The notes under the pieces were generated by a model. It was not told where the DNA came from. It searched no databases and saw only the letters and a list, made by a program, of their open reading frames with translations. This document shows, piece after piece, positions 31,027 through 39,620 of a DNA stretch of 64,000 nucleotides. The translations under genes were made by a program, and so were the position numbers. Position 1 is the stretch's first letter. Each line of letters begins with the position of its first letter. The stretch comes from Paenibacillus ginsengarvi (GTDB taxonomy: Bacteria > Bacillota > Bacilli > Paenibacillales > NBRC-103111): the NCBI RefSeq assembly GCF_003626695.1, contig NZ_RBAH01000008.1, positions 1-64,000 of the forward strand. Reading direction: 5' to 3'.

Positions 31027-33843
31027 CTATAAATCAGCCTCGCGGATCGCTTGTCCCGGCGTCAGCCGCAGGCTTTTGGCGGCAGGCGCGGCGTTGAGCA
31101 GCAGTGTTACGGCAAGTAAGCCTAGGAACAATAGCGAGATGGGGAAGAACGGGTATTGGAACGGGATATGCGGATCCATCGGCGCTTTTTGCGATTCCAC
31201 TAAACCGAATAGCAGATAAGCGCCTGTCGAGCCGAACAATAAACCGTTCGTCAAGCCGATCCACCCGATCGCCGAGCCTTCGAGCATAAACAGCTGAGCG
31301 ATATGCTTGCGGCCCAAGCCGATGCAGCGGAGCATCGCCATTTGCTTCGCTCTTTCGTGAACCGCCCGGTACTGCACGATCGCCAGGCCGCATAGGCCGA
31401 TTAAGACGGATAGCAGCATAAACGCCACGAATATAAGCACCGTTTGCCGCATCGAAAGAAGCTCTCCCGTCTTTTGGCGGAACGGAATGTGCAAGCCGTC
31501 CTGGCGATTTAGCGCGAACGTGTCCAATATCGTTTCCGTCGTCTCCGCATTCCCTTCGTCGAAGTCGAAAAATACGTATCCCTTTTCGGGGTGATTGGGC
31601 CATTTAAAGCCTTCGGAGCGGAATGTTTCATAGAAGGACGGACTTGCGACCAGCAAGCTGTAAAACTCCGTTCTCATCTTTCCTTTGACAAAGCCGGCGA
31701 TCTCTACTTCTTTCTGCGCGATCACTTTCGGGGCCATGCCGAAATTAGGCGTATTCGGCTCTGGGGATTTCTCGTAGATGGATAATACGATTTTGTCTCC
31801 GGCGCGAAGCGGCCGCTGCGGAAGTCTGCTTTTGCCGTATATATCCGACCATAAGTCCGCCTCGTAGCGGTACTTTTCATCCAATATAACCGCGTTTTCC
31901 TGCTGCAGCAGCGAATTCCAAGCTGCTTCATCGCTGGCAAAGCGTGGTGAGCGCTCGATAAGCTCAAGGCGGCTGCCGAGAAAAAAGGAGGCATCGTAAG
32001 CTACCACGCTAAACGCACTCATCTCCTGCAAGACGCCTTCGGCGCTTAGATTAAGCCGGTAGGGAGAGACCTCGCTCGTTCGGCGGATCAGACCGTATAC
32101 TTGCGGGTCCGTTTCGGCGATACGGATAAGCATATCACGCTGTGCATCGTCCGAATAAGCGGCGTATGCCGGGTAACCCATTACCGAATCCTCGACTCGG
32201 CTGCCTTCCGGCGTGTACAGCATCTGGTAGCTGATCGCAGCAGTAGTCGTCAGCATCATGAATACGATGCTGAATATGGCCGACACGAGGAAGGCGCGGC
32301 TTTTCTTTTTGAGCGGATAGCGGAATGCGAGTTTAACGGACGCCTGGTTGACGCCGATTTTCCCGAACAGAGGAGCGGCTGCTTTTTGCAGCAGCGGCAG
32401 CGTCTGCAAAATGACATAAACCGATGCCACGGAGCCAACCAGCCAGAAGCCGAGGACGGATAAGCTTTTGGCGGAAACATGTACCCCCATTGTAGCGAGC
32501 CAATCTTGACCGAGCGGCGTAAAGGTCTGAATCAGATGGAACCCGGATATGGCCGCACAAACGGCGAGCAGCAGGTACCGGCCGGCGGACGTTTGCCGCA
32601 TGCCTGTCGCCGGACCAGCGCCTTCGCCTCGCAGCGTTTGCACGATCGACGGCTTCGTCAGCGCTCGCGAAGCGATAACGGTAATCGCCATCTGAACGGC
32701 AGCGATCGCACCCGCGGTGATCAGCACCGTATTTACCGGTAAATGCGGAAGCAGCGGTATCGAAAATCCTTCGTAGCGCAACACGGTATCGGCAAGCTGC
32801 CGCCGGAAAAAGCCGATGAGCCCATAGCCGATCGCGGAGCCGAGCAGCGTGCCGGCCGCAACGCTAAACAGATTCAGCAGAGCGGCTTCCACGCCGAAAA
32901 TGACGCGGATCTGCCGTTTGTTCATCCCTAGCGCGCGCAGTACACCGAGCTGTTCCTTGCGCATATCGGCCAGCATCAGCAGCACCTGCAGAAGCAGCAG
33001 GGCCCCGGCGCAGGAGGCGGCAACACTGGCAAGAAGGAACGTAATCCCGTATCGCGCCTGCAGCGACTTGACCTTCGCGATAGCCGACTCCTTCTGCTCC
33101 TCCACCTCAAATAGCGGCATCGGAACCGGAAAATGAGGAGGGGAGTCGGCTTGAAGTCCGGTCGTAACGAGCATTGAATGATAACGCCCTTCTTCCAGCC
33201 CGGTGAGGCTTCGGGCGGTTTCCGGCCTGAGGAAAATTGCGCCAGAAGCGTTCTCGCTGCCTCGGTATCCGGTTATCCCGCGTTCTTCCGCAATAAGCTT
33301 CGCCTTGAGCAGCCGCAGCTCGCCCGACTGCGCGTAAACGCCGAACAGATCGCCTGGCGCAAGGCTAAGCTGAGCGGCGACAGGAGCGGAGACGATGGCC
33401 TCGTCCTCCGTAAGCGGGGTGCCCGACAGCGTCTGCGTTTCATCATCGAAAGGCTTCGCCGCAGCGAAATCGAAGCCGAGTATAAGTGTGCCTGCGGCCG
33501 CTTTTTCCGGTTTCCGATCGCTATCGAGTTTTACCGCTGTGCCGATCGTCCTTACTAGGGGCAGCACGGTCAGACGGGAAGTGGCAAGCCAGTCTGCGAT
33601 TTGAACATTTTCTTCCGGCGTGAAGGACGTGTTGGGGCGAACGGGCTTAATCTCCCAGTCGATCGCCCCGAAATGGGCTTCCATCCATCGTTTGCCGCTG
33701 ATCTCGAAGGAATGGTGGAACACAAGCGCGGCAATAATCAGCATGGCTCCGATACAGCCGCCAGCAATCGATATAACGGTCATCTTCGGGGCGTTTTTCA
33801 AGTGCTGCCAGGCCATTTTCCAAATGATTTTGGATTTAAGCAC
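31027..33843 (-). CDS. FtsX-like ABC transporter permease
   Basis: 938 residues from GTG 33843, preceded by GGGAGGAGG and overlapping the ATPase stop by 8 nt. An N-terminal helix (MTVISIAGGCIGAMLIIAAL) and extracytoplasmic domain are followed by two FtsX modules; the second ends at VTLLLNAAPAAKSLRLTPGQ before AIRE. Around ten membrane helices. This is the MacB/LolC-like mechanotransmission type that moves lipids, peptides or drugs, or removes antibiotics from targets, rather than a classical channel importer. Pairs with the ATPase upstream. Confidence 0.92.
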   Translation of the reverse strand: MLKSKIIWKMAWQHLKNAPKMTVISIAGGCIGAMLIIAALVFHHSFEISGKRWMEAHFGAIDWEIKPVRPNTSFTPEENVQIADWLATSRLTVLPLVRTIGTAVKLDSDRKPEKAAAGTLILGFDFAAAKPFDDETQTLSGTPLTEDEAIVSAPVAAQLSLAPGDLFGVYAQSGELRLLKAKLIAEERGITGYRGSENASGAIFLRPETARSLTGLEEGRYHSMLVTTGLQADSPPHFPVPMPLFEVEEQKESAIAKVKSLQARYGITFLLASVAASCAGALLLLQVLLMLADMRKEQLGVLRALGMNKRQIRVIFGVEAALLNLFSVAAGTLLGSAIGYGLIGFFRRQLADTVLRYEGFSIPLLPHLPVNTVLITAGAIAAVQMAITVIASRALTKPSIVQTLRGEGAGPATGMRQTSAGRYLLLAVCAAISGFHLIQTFTPLGQDWLATMGVHVSAKSLSVLGFWLVGSVASVYVILQTLPLLQKAAAPLFGKIGVNQASVKLAFRYPLKKKSRAFLVSAIFSIVFMMLTTTAAISYQMLYTPEGSRVEDSVMGYPAYAAYSDDAQRDMLIRIAETDPQVYGLIRRTSEVSPYRLNLSAEGVLQEMSAFSVVAYDASFFLGSRLELIERSPRFASDEAAWNSLLQQENAVILDEKYRYEADLWSDIYGKSRLPQRPLRAGDKIVLSIYEKSPEPNTPNFGMAPKVIAQKEVEIAGFVKGKMRTEFYSLLVASPSFYETFRSEGFKWPNHPEKGYVFFDFDEGNAETTETILDTFALNRQDGLHIPFRQKTGELLSMRQTVLIFVAFMLLSVLIGLCGLAIVQYRAVHERAKQMAMLRCIGLGRKHIAQLFMLEGSAIGWIGLTNGLLFGSTGAYLLFGLVESQKAPMDPHIPFQYPFFPISLLFLGLLAVTLLLNAAPAAKSLRLTPGQAIREADL

Positions 33844-34573
33844 GGTTGGAGACGCCTCCTCCCGGATGCTCGGAGACGATTCGGCCGTTTTCCATCCGTA
33901 CGATTCGATCGGTCTGGCCGGCAATTTGCGGGTCATGCGTTACGATGACGATCGTCGTCCGCCGCTGTTCGTTCATTTTGCGCAAAAGCCCGAGCACCTG
34001 CTCCGCCGTATGGCTATCGAGCGCCCCAGTCGGCTCGTCCGCCCAGACAACTTTAGGATCGCCAACAAGAGCCCGCGCGATCGCAACGCGCTGGTTTTGG
34101 CCGCCGGAAAGCTCCGAAGGGTACCGTTTGGCTTTGTCGGCCAAGCCTACCTGCTCCAGCGCTTCCAGAGCCCGAGCTTTCGCTTCCTTGTCGGCGAGCC
34201 CTCTGCCGATAAGCGGCAGGGCGACGTTATCCAACGCATGGAGCACGGGAATGAGATGATACGTTTGAAAAACAAAGCCCATATACGCCAGCCTAAAAGC
34301 GGAAAGCTGCACATCGTTCATGCGCTGAAGCGGCTTTCCGTCGATCAGGGCTTCGCCTTCGTCGGCTTTTTCAATGCCGGCAAGCACATGCAGCAGCGTC
34401 GTTTTGCCGCATCCGGACGGACCCATAATGCTGATCATTTCGCCGCTGCGGATGCTCAGGCTTACTTGTCTCAGCGCGCGGGTCGCCGATTCGCCCTTGC
34501 CGAACGTTTTGCTGATTTGCCTGGCTTCAATTAAGGGGAAGACTTCGTTTCCATGTAAATGTGTTCCGATCAT
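33836..34573 (-). CDS. ABC transporter ATP-binding protein (MacB/LolD type)
   Basis: 245 residues from ATG 34573 with AAAGGTGG upstream. Walker A GPSGCGKTT, Q-loop FVFQTYHLIPVLHALDNV, signature LSGGQNQR, Walker B VVWADEP and H-loop VTHDPQIA are intact, with the LolD/MacB-like YHLIPVLHALDNVALPL segment. Powers the FtsX-like permease encoded next. Sits 155 bp after the histidine kinase on the same strand, so it is probably a target of that system. Confidence 0.94.
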   Translation of the reverse strand: MIGTHLHGNEVFPLIEARQISKTFGKGESATRALRQVSLSIRSGEMISIMGPSGCGKTTLLHVLAGIEKADEGEALIDGKPLQRMNDVQLSAFRLAYMGFVFQTYHLIPVLHALDNVALPLIGRGLADKEAKARALEALEQVGLADKAKRYPSELSGGQNQRVAIARALVGDPKVVWADEPTGALDSHTAEQVLGLLRKMNEQRRTTIVIVTHDPQIAGQTDRIVRMENGRIVSEHPGGGVSNRA

Positions 34574-34728
34574 TCGGTATGCGCCACCTTTGCAGTTCGT
34601 AATCCTACATTTGCAATGTAGCACGGCGGTTTGCAGCCGGAATGGAGAACTTATGCAGATTTTGTGCAGAAATGAAGCCGTTCATTGGGCGGGGGATTGT
34701 GAACGTCTCCGGCATACAGACTCTAGTC

Positions 34729-36135
34729 TCAGTCTTCGGCAAAGACGGGAAGCGTTATGGCAAATGTCGTGCCGCGGCCCCAAACGCTGCTAACGGATAC
34801 GCTGCCCCGATGCGCTTCCACATATTCCTTCACAATCGCGAGACCGAGACCGAGACCCGCCGCCCCGCCAGTTGCGTCCGGCTTGCGGGAGCCGCGGTAA
34901 AACCGTTCGAAGACGTGGGGCAGCTCCTCTTCCTCGATACCCGTTCCGTCGTCGGTGATGAGAATAACACTTTGCCGTTCGCCGCTTTCCACCGCGAGAT
35001 GAACGCTTGATTTCGCATGCCGAACGGCGTTGCCGATAATGTTTACCAGCACCTGCTGGATTCTCGCTTCGTCGCCGTATGTGCGCGCTTCGTCCGGACA
35101 AACGACGGAAATCCGGCAGCCGCTTTCTTCGGCCGTAAGGTCCAGCGCCTCGGCGACTGAGCCGGTTAGCTCGCGGAGCGAAAACCAGCGTTTCTCCAGC
35201 GCAAGATGGCCGGATTCCGCCAATGCGAGCTGCTGGAGATCGTGTACGAGCTTCGTGATCCGGTACACCTCGTCATGCAGCAGCACCAGACTTTCAGGCG
35301 GAAGCGGGGTTTGGCGGACCAGGGCGTTGTCGAGCTGGGCCCGCATTACGGCAAGTGGTGTTCGGAGTTCGTGGGCGATATCTGCAACCATCGTTTTGCG
35401 CACTTTCTCGAGCTTGCGGATGCGCATGTCCAGCCGATCGAGCAAATGCTCGATATCCGGGTCAAGCAAGCCCGCTTCGCGGTCGGTACGTTTGTCCGTT
35501 CGAGGGGAGTCTTCGCAAGCGCTGCCGCGAATATCGGCAGGGCCGTTCAGCAATCGCGAGAGCCTGCCGCGAAAACGAGCTCGTTCGTAAGCTTGTCCGT
35601 TTTTCGCGAATTGGGACAGTGTCAGAAACAAGCCGATCCCGGCGGCGGCCGCAGCGAAAAGCACGGCGAACGGCTTCCAATCGGCAAGGAACGGGCGAAG
35701 CGGAGAAGCTGCCTCAAAGTAACCGACAATGGCTCCCCGATAAAGGATAGGTCGTAATTCGCGGCCGGCGGGAGGCGAACCGGCGCTCACGTCCGATTCA
35801 TCCGCTCTGAAAACGGGCCGCCGCTCCGCGTCCCATACCCGTACACGTCCGATGTCGGCGCGGGAAGTTTTGTCCGTTTTCAATACATCCGTAACTCCGG
35901 GCCAAGAACCGTGCAAACCGTAGAGAGTCGTCAAATAGGAGTCCCAATAATAATTGTTTCGCAGCTTTTCCTGCCGGTCGTGGGCTGCCGCAATCCACCA
36001 GACGATTGCTGCTGCCGCTACAGTCAGAAGCAGCGTGATGCCGATACCCCGGATGGCAACGGCTGCAGATAAGGACAAAGGCGTTTTCCGGCTTTGATCG
36101 GCTCCGGAAGCTTTCCCGGTCCCGCGCGTCCTCAT
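34729..36135 (-). CDS. Sensor histidine kinase
   Basis: 468 residues. Two membrane helices (about 30-50 and 155-173) enclose an extracytoplasmic domain of about 100 residues; HisKA has His255 in DIAHELRTPLAVMRAQ; HATPase motifs NIIGNAVRHA, DDGTGIEEEELPHVFERFYR and GGAAGLGLGLAIVKEYV are complete. Overlaps its regulator by 4 nt (ATGA). Adjacent ABC/FtsX genes suggest a cell-envelope or antimicrobial stimulus. Confidence 0.95.
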   Translation of the reverse strand: MRTRGTGKASGADQSRKTPLSLSAAVAIRGIGITLLLTVAAAAIVWWIAAAHDRQEKLRNNYYWDSYLTTLYGLHGSWPGVTDVLKTDKTSRADIGRVRVWDAERRPVFRADESDVSAGSPPAGRELRPILYRGAIVGYFEAASPLRPFLADWKPFAVLFAAAAAGIGLFLTLSQFAKNGQAYERARFRGRLSRLLNGPADIRGSACEDSPRTDKRTDREAGLLDPDIEHLLDRLDMRIRKLEKVRKTMVADIAHELRTPLAVMRAQLDNALVRQTPLPPESLVLLHDEVYRITKLVHDLQQLALAESGHLALEKRWFSLRELTGSVAEALDLTAEESGCRISVVCPDEARTYGDEARIQQVLVNIIGNAVRHAKSSVHLAVESGERQSVILITDDGTGIEEEELPHVFERFYRGSRKPDATGGAAGLGLGLAIVKEYVEAHRGSVSVSSVWGRGTTFAITLPVFAED

Positions 36136-36830
36136 AGGCCTTCTCCGAACTTATAACCGATCCCGAAAACCGTCAGCACGTATTGCGGTTCTACCGGATT
36201 GTCTTCGATTTTTTTGCGCAGGTTGCGGATATGCGAATCGATCGTGCGTTCGAAGCCGATATAAGTGTCGCCCAGCGCTTCGTCCATTAACTGCAGACGA
36301 CTGTACACCCGTCCGGGATGTTTGGCGAGCTGAAGGAGCAGGGCAAATTCGGTGCGTGTCAGCGGAATCTGATCGCCCTTCTTGGTGACGGTATACTTAT
36401 GTTCATCGATACGCAGATCACCTCTTGCCCATTCATGGGGGGAGGGAGCCGCATCCGGCTCGCTCCACTTCTTCATGCGTCTCAGAACCGCCTTGATCCG
36501 CGCCAGCAGCTCGCGCATGCCGAACGGCTTCGTGAGATAGTCGTCCGCGCCGATCTCCAGCGCCAGCACCTTGTCGAATTCGTCCGTTTTGGCGGTTAGC
36601 ATCATCACAGGCGTCTTCCAGCGGGTTTGAATTTGCTTGCACAACTCGATCCCGGAGCCGTCGGGAAGCATCCAGTCCAGCAAAATAAAGTCGAACATCT
36701 GACCGTTCAGATAAGCCTCGGCCTCGCGGACCGTCCCGGCGCATGTCACCGAGAAGCCCTCTGCTTGCAAGAAAGATTGCCCTTCCGTCAGCAATCGCTG
36801 CTCATCTTCAATCCAAAGCAGACGGATCAT
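36132..36830 (-). CDS. OmpR-family response regulator
   Basis: 232 residues. Receiver with MIRLLWIEDEQRLL, phospho-Asp52 in ILLDWMLPDGSG and Lys in DYLTKPFGM; winged-helix DNA-binding domain ends with RTIDSHIRNLRKKIEDNP. It begins 13 bp after the AraC-family gene's stop, and its AGGGGG ribosome site overlaps that stop, so the two are probably co-transcribed. Followed by the kinase. Confidence 0.95.
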   Translation of the reverse strand: MIRLLWIEDEQRLLTEGQSFLQAEGFSVTCAGTVREAEAYLNGQMFDFILLDWMLPDGSGIELCKQIQTRWKTPVMMLTAKTDEFDKVLALEIGADDYLTKPFGMRELLARIKAVLRRMKKWSEPDAAPSPHEWARGDLRIDEHKYTVTKKGDQIPLTRTEFALLLQLAKHPGRVYSRLQLMDEALGDTYIGFERTIDSHIRNLRKKIEDNPVEPQYVLTVFGIGYKFGEGL

Positions 36831-36843
36831 GGTGCTTAACCCC

Positions 36844-37686
36844 CTATTTCAGCCGGGCCCGGTGCTCTCTGGGAGCGATACCCCGGAACATCTTGAACTG
36901 TTTATTGAAATAACTCAGCGAGCGAAAGCCGCATTCGAAGGCGATTTCCGTTATCGACTTGTCGGTATGATCCAAATAATAAAGGGCCGCTTGCAGACGA
37001 AGCCGGCTTATAAATTCGTTGGGCGACAAGCTCGTAAGCTCTTTAAACTGCTTGAAAAACATCGTTTTCCGCATATTGGCCATATGAATGAGCTGTTCGG
37101 TATCGATGTCTTCCGCAAAATGCGACAGAACGAACTCGATGACGCGAATCATGCCTTCGGCCGGTTTTTGCTCAGGGGTCGAGGCCGCGTCCATCTGCTC
37201 CAGGTAGTGGCGGTAGATCGAAACGAGGATATCGATAAAGGCAAGATACTGTTTGGCCTGCCAGCCGGGCAGCTTCCGTTCTTCCTCGTCCACGGCAAGC
37301 CTGGCCGCCCTGTGAATCAGTTCCGCGTAAGGGGAGGAGGCCGGAATTAAGGGGGAGAAGCGGCCCGCTGCCGTATAGAACGGTTGGAGCAGCTTGCTGC
37401 CCTCCGGAATGAGCCGTACGATGGAAGGGGAGAAGAGCAGCATGATCCATTTTACCGGCTTGTCGCGTGTTTGGGCGAGATTGTAGTGCGGCTCGAAGGG
37501 GCGGAACACGAATACGTCTCCGGGCTTGCCGTAATAATCGCGGTCGATGACCCGATACTTGGCGTCGTTTTCCAGCAGTATGCTGACCTCGAGGGCGTCG
37601 TGAACGTGCATGGCATGCTCGGTTAACGTGCCGAGCTTATTTACAAAATTCCATTCTTTCTCCAACCGAATATCGTCGTAAAACAT
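36844..37686 (-). CDS. AraC-family regulator with cupin sensor
   Basis: 280 residues from ATG 37686 (GGAGGA upstream; a longer frame lacks a site). N-terminal cupin: EHAMHVHDALEVSILLENDA and VFRPFEPHYNL. C-terminal HTH pair: MRKTMFFKQFKELTSLSPNE and FECGFRSLSYFNKQFKMFRG. Divergent from the PhyH gene at 38027, and a second AraC/PhyH divergent pair occurs at 55775-57634, so it likely regulates that dioxygenase in response to a small ligand such as a sugar derivative. Confidence 0.93.
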   Translation of the reverse strand: MFYDDIRLEKEWNFVNKLGTLTEHAMHVHDALEVSILLENDAKYRVIDRDYYGKPGDVFVFRPFEPHYNLAQTRDKPVKWIMLLFSPSIVRLIPEGSKLLQPFYTAAGRFSPLIPASSPYAELIHRAARLAVDEEERKLPGWQAKQYLAFIDILVSIYRHYLEQMDAASTPEQKPAEGMIRVIEFVLSHFAEDIDTEQLIHMANMRKTMFFKQFKELTSLSPNEFISRLRLQAALYYLDHTDKSITEIAFECGFRSLSYFNKQFKMFRGIAPREHRARLK

Positions 37687-38026
37687 AGGTTCCTCCGTGA
37701 GTTGTCCTATCCGGTTATAGGATCGATCGCCATGCCTAGCAGTATCGTATATCGTTATGAACAAAAATACAATTTTTTGTGTGCTTTCGAGCAGTTTTTA
37801 ACTCCGTGTTCCCTTACACTTACGTCATAACGAACTAAAAGGCCAGTGAATAACTGAGCGGAAGGTTTTGAATGATGCCGGAGAAACGGCAGCGGTCGCC
37901 TTTGTTCCCGAATTTTCACCTTAGCAGGGCCTATTCAATCAGAAAATTTGGGACCAAGAGCGATCGGAGGCATCTTCATAAACCTGTAGTGTAGTTAATC
38001 ACCGGACCTCCAAGGAGGAGAACACA
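37687..38026. other. Divergent control region AraC / PhyH
   Basis: About 340 bp shared upstream region. It probably carries AraC-type operator half-sites, but I could not define a clear repeated motif; no T-box or riboswitch consensus was found. An AAGGAGGAG ribosome site for the PhyH gene is at its right edge. Confidence 0.4.
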
Positions 38027-38737
38027 TTGACACATACGATTTCGAATTTTGTACTGACTGAGGATATGATCGAACAATTTTACCGCGAGGGTTTCTTCTA
38101 CGCACCCGGCTTTATTACGAAGGAAACCGTGGATCGCATCAACGCGGAGCAAGCGGAGTTTGCCAACAAGGCGGAGGGCGGCGAATGGAAATCGAACGCA
38201 TTTGTTCATTTCGACAAAAGCGCGGCGCAATTTCCTGAAACGGCAAGCATGCTTTCCTCCTCTACCCTAATCGATGTGTACGAGCGTGTACTTGGCGATC
38301 AGGTTAGGCTCTGGATGGGCATGTACGCCGTAGTGCCGCCGCACGGGGAAGGGCTCGCCTGGCACCAGGATAATATGTACACGCACATTCTCGGCCATAT
38401 GCTGAACGGATTTATCGCGCTCGACACGATTACCCAAGAAAATGCGGGCTTGTGGCTGGCTCCGCGTTCGCATCGCCTCGGACGGCAAGCGGATCTGAAC
38501 GAATCCGGTTCCAAGCACCGCCGGGCTGCCGATCCCGAGAACGGGATGCCGTGCAATCCGATGGCTCCCGGCGACGCGGTTATTTTCCACCGGGAGACGC
38601 TGCATCACAGCAAAACGAACCATACGGACAAGCCAAGAAGAGCTTATGCGTTCCAAGTGTCTTCGGCTGTCTGCCGCTATGCGGAAACCGGCAAGCTTCT
38701 GACCGACCGGGAGCTGCTGTCCGCGCTTAAAAAATAA
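38027..38737 (+). CDS. Phytanoyl-CoA dioxygenase family (PhyH) protein
   Basis: 236 residues from TTG 38027 after AAGGAGGAG. A non-haem Fe(II)/2-oxoglutarate dioxygenase: the metal triad is HQD in EGLAWHQDNMYTH and the distal His in AVIFHRETLHHSKTNH; KPRRAYAFQVS provides the 2-oxoglutarate-binding Arg. Such enzymes hydroxylate small molecules; substrate unknown. Paired divergently with an AraC-cupin regulator. Confidence 0.93.
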   Translation: MTHTISNFVLTEDMIEQFYREGFFYAPGFITKETVDRINAEQAEFANKAEGGEWKSNAFVHFDKSAAQFPETASMLSSSTLIDVYERVLGDQVRLWMGMYAVVPPHGEGLAWHQDNMYTHILGHMLNGFIALDTITQENAGLWLAPRSHRLGRQADLNESGSKHRRAADPENGMPCNPMAPGDAVIFHRETLHHSKTNHTDKPRRAYAFQVSSAVCRYAETGKLLTDRELLSALKK

Positions 38738-38747
38738 TCCGATTGCG

Positions 38748-38777
38748 AAAAGCCGTGTGTGGGTCACGGCTTTTTTG
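38748..38777 (+). terminator. Intrinsic terminator
   Basis: AAAAGCCGTG / CACGGCTTTTTTG, 7-nt loop, strong U-tract. Confidence 0.9.
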
Positions 38778-38808
38778 TTTTTGGCTATGTTAACTTTGTT
38801 GTTGATAA

Positions 38809-38837
38809 TTGATGGTTACGAACGAATGTTCTATAAT
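38809..38837 (+). promoter_or_regulatory. Sigma-A promoter
   Basis: TTGATG, 17-nt spacer, perfect TATAAT, 43 bp before the acetyltransferase. Confidence 0.65.
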
Positions 38838-38879
38838 AAGTTTATTTGGAACAATTTGATAAATGAACGGAAGTGACCA

Positions 38880-39419
38880 ATGAACATTCGTTTGTTGAAT
38901 GACTCTGATGCCCAAGTGTACAAGGAAGTAAGGTTGCGTGCATTGAAAAATGATCCCGATGCATTTGGATCAACGTATGAGCAAGAAGAAACTAAACCTC
39001 TGGGGCACATTATAGAAAGGATACAGCATACAAAAAATCAATTTGCATTGGGATGTTTTGACGACAATAACACATTAGTCGGCATTGTCAATTTTTCACG
39101 TGAAAACAGGCTTAAGACGGCGCATAAAGGAAATATTTACGGCATGTACGTAGAGCCTAAATTTCGAGGACGGGGGTTAGGTAAAGCCCTTCTAGTAGCC
39201 TTGATTGAAAGAGCAACAAAAGAATGTGAAGGATTGGAACAGATTCATTTGACGGTTGTGTCTAATAACAAATCAGCAAAAAGCTTATATGTCTCGCTTG
39301 GGTTTGAAGTTTATGGTGTAGAACCACATGCATTAAAGTTTGATGAACAGTATTTCGATGAAGACTTAATGATTTTAAGATTGCGCGACTTTAAATTAAA
39401 GGGCACGATAGCTCAATGA
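38880..39419 (+). CDS. GNAT family N-acetyltransferase
   Basis: 179 residues. Single GNAT domain with the acetyl-CoA loop MYVEPKFRGRGLGKALLVAL and the usual ending LTVVSNNKSAKSLYVSLGFE. The opening MNIRLLNDSDAQVYKEVRLR with FGSTYEQEE is typical of small-molecule/protein acetyltransferases of the YhhY-like class. More AT-rich than its neighbours, which suggests transfer. Its last codons and stop overlap a repeat-like motif GGGCACGATAGCTCAATGA. Confidence 0.92.
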   Translation: MNIRLLNDSDAQVYKEVRLRALKNDPDAFGSTYEQEETKPLGHIIERIQHTKNQFALGCFDDNNTLVGIVNFSRENRLKTAHKGNIYGMYVEPKFRGRGLGKALLVALIERATKECEGLEQIHLTVVSNNKSAKSLYVSLGFEVYGVEPHALKFDEQYFDEDLMILRLRDFKLKGTIAQ

Positions 39420-39447
39420 ACCGCCTTTTCAGCAAGGCGGTTTTCTT
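39397..39447 (+). terminator. Repeat-like motif plus intrinsic terminator
   Basis: GGGCACGATAGCTC resembles the start of the 6-11 kb palindromic repeat (ACGATAGCT) and overlaps the gene end. It is followed by ACCGCCTT / AAGGCGGT and TTTTC, a good terminator. Confidence 0.65.
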
Positions 39448-39620
39448 ATGGTTTATTATCAGCATTAGAATTCGACATAGCCTTGTTTTTCAAGGAGTTT
39501 GAATAGGCTCAACTATTTACTTTCCTGATCTTGGATGTTATTGTTCCATATAGCAGGCTTGTAGCAAATATTCTCAATTATTAATAAAAAGAGAAACAAT
39601 ATTTTTTAGAGGTGAACCCG

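Noticed and set aside
37687..38026. T-box or riboswitch leader before the PhyH gene
   Set aside because: Searched for the T-box AGGGTGG core and known aptamer cores; none present.
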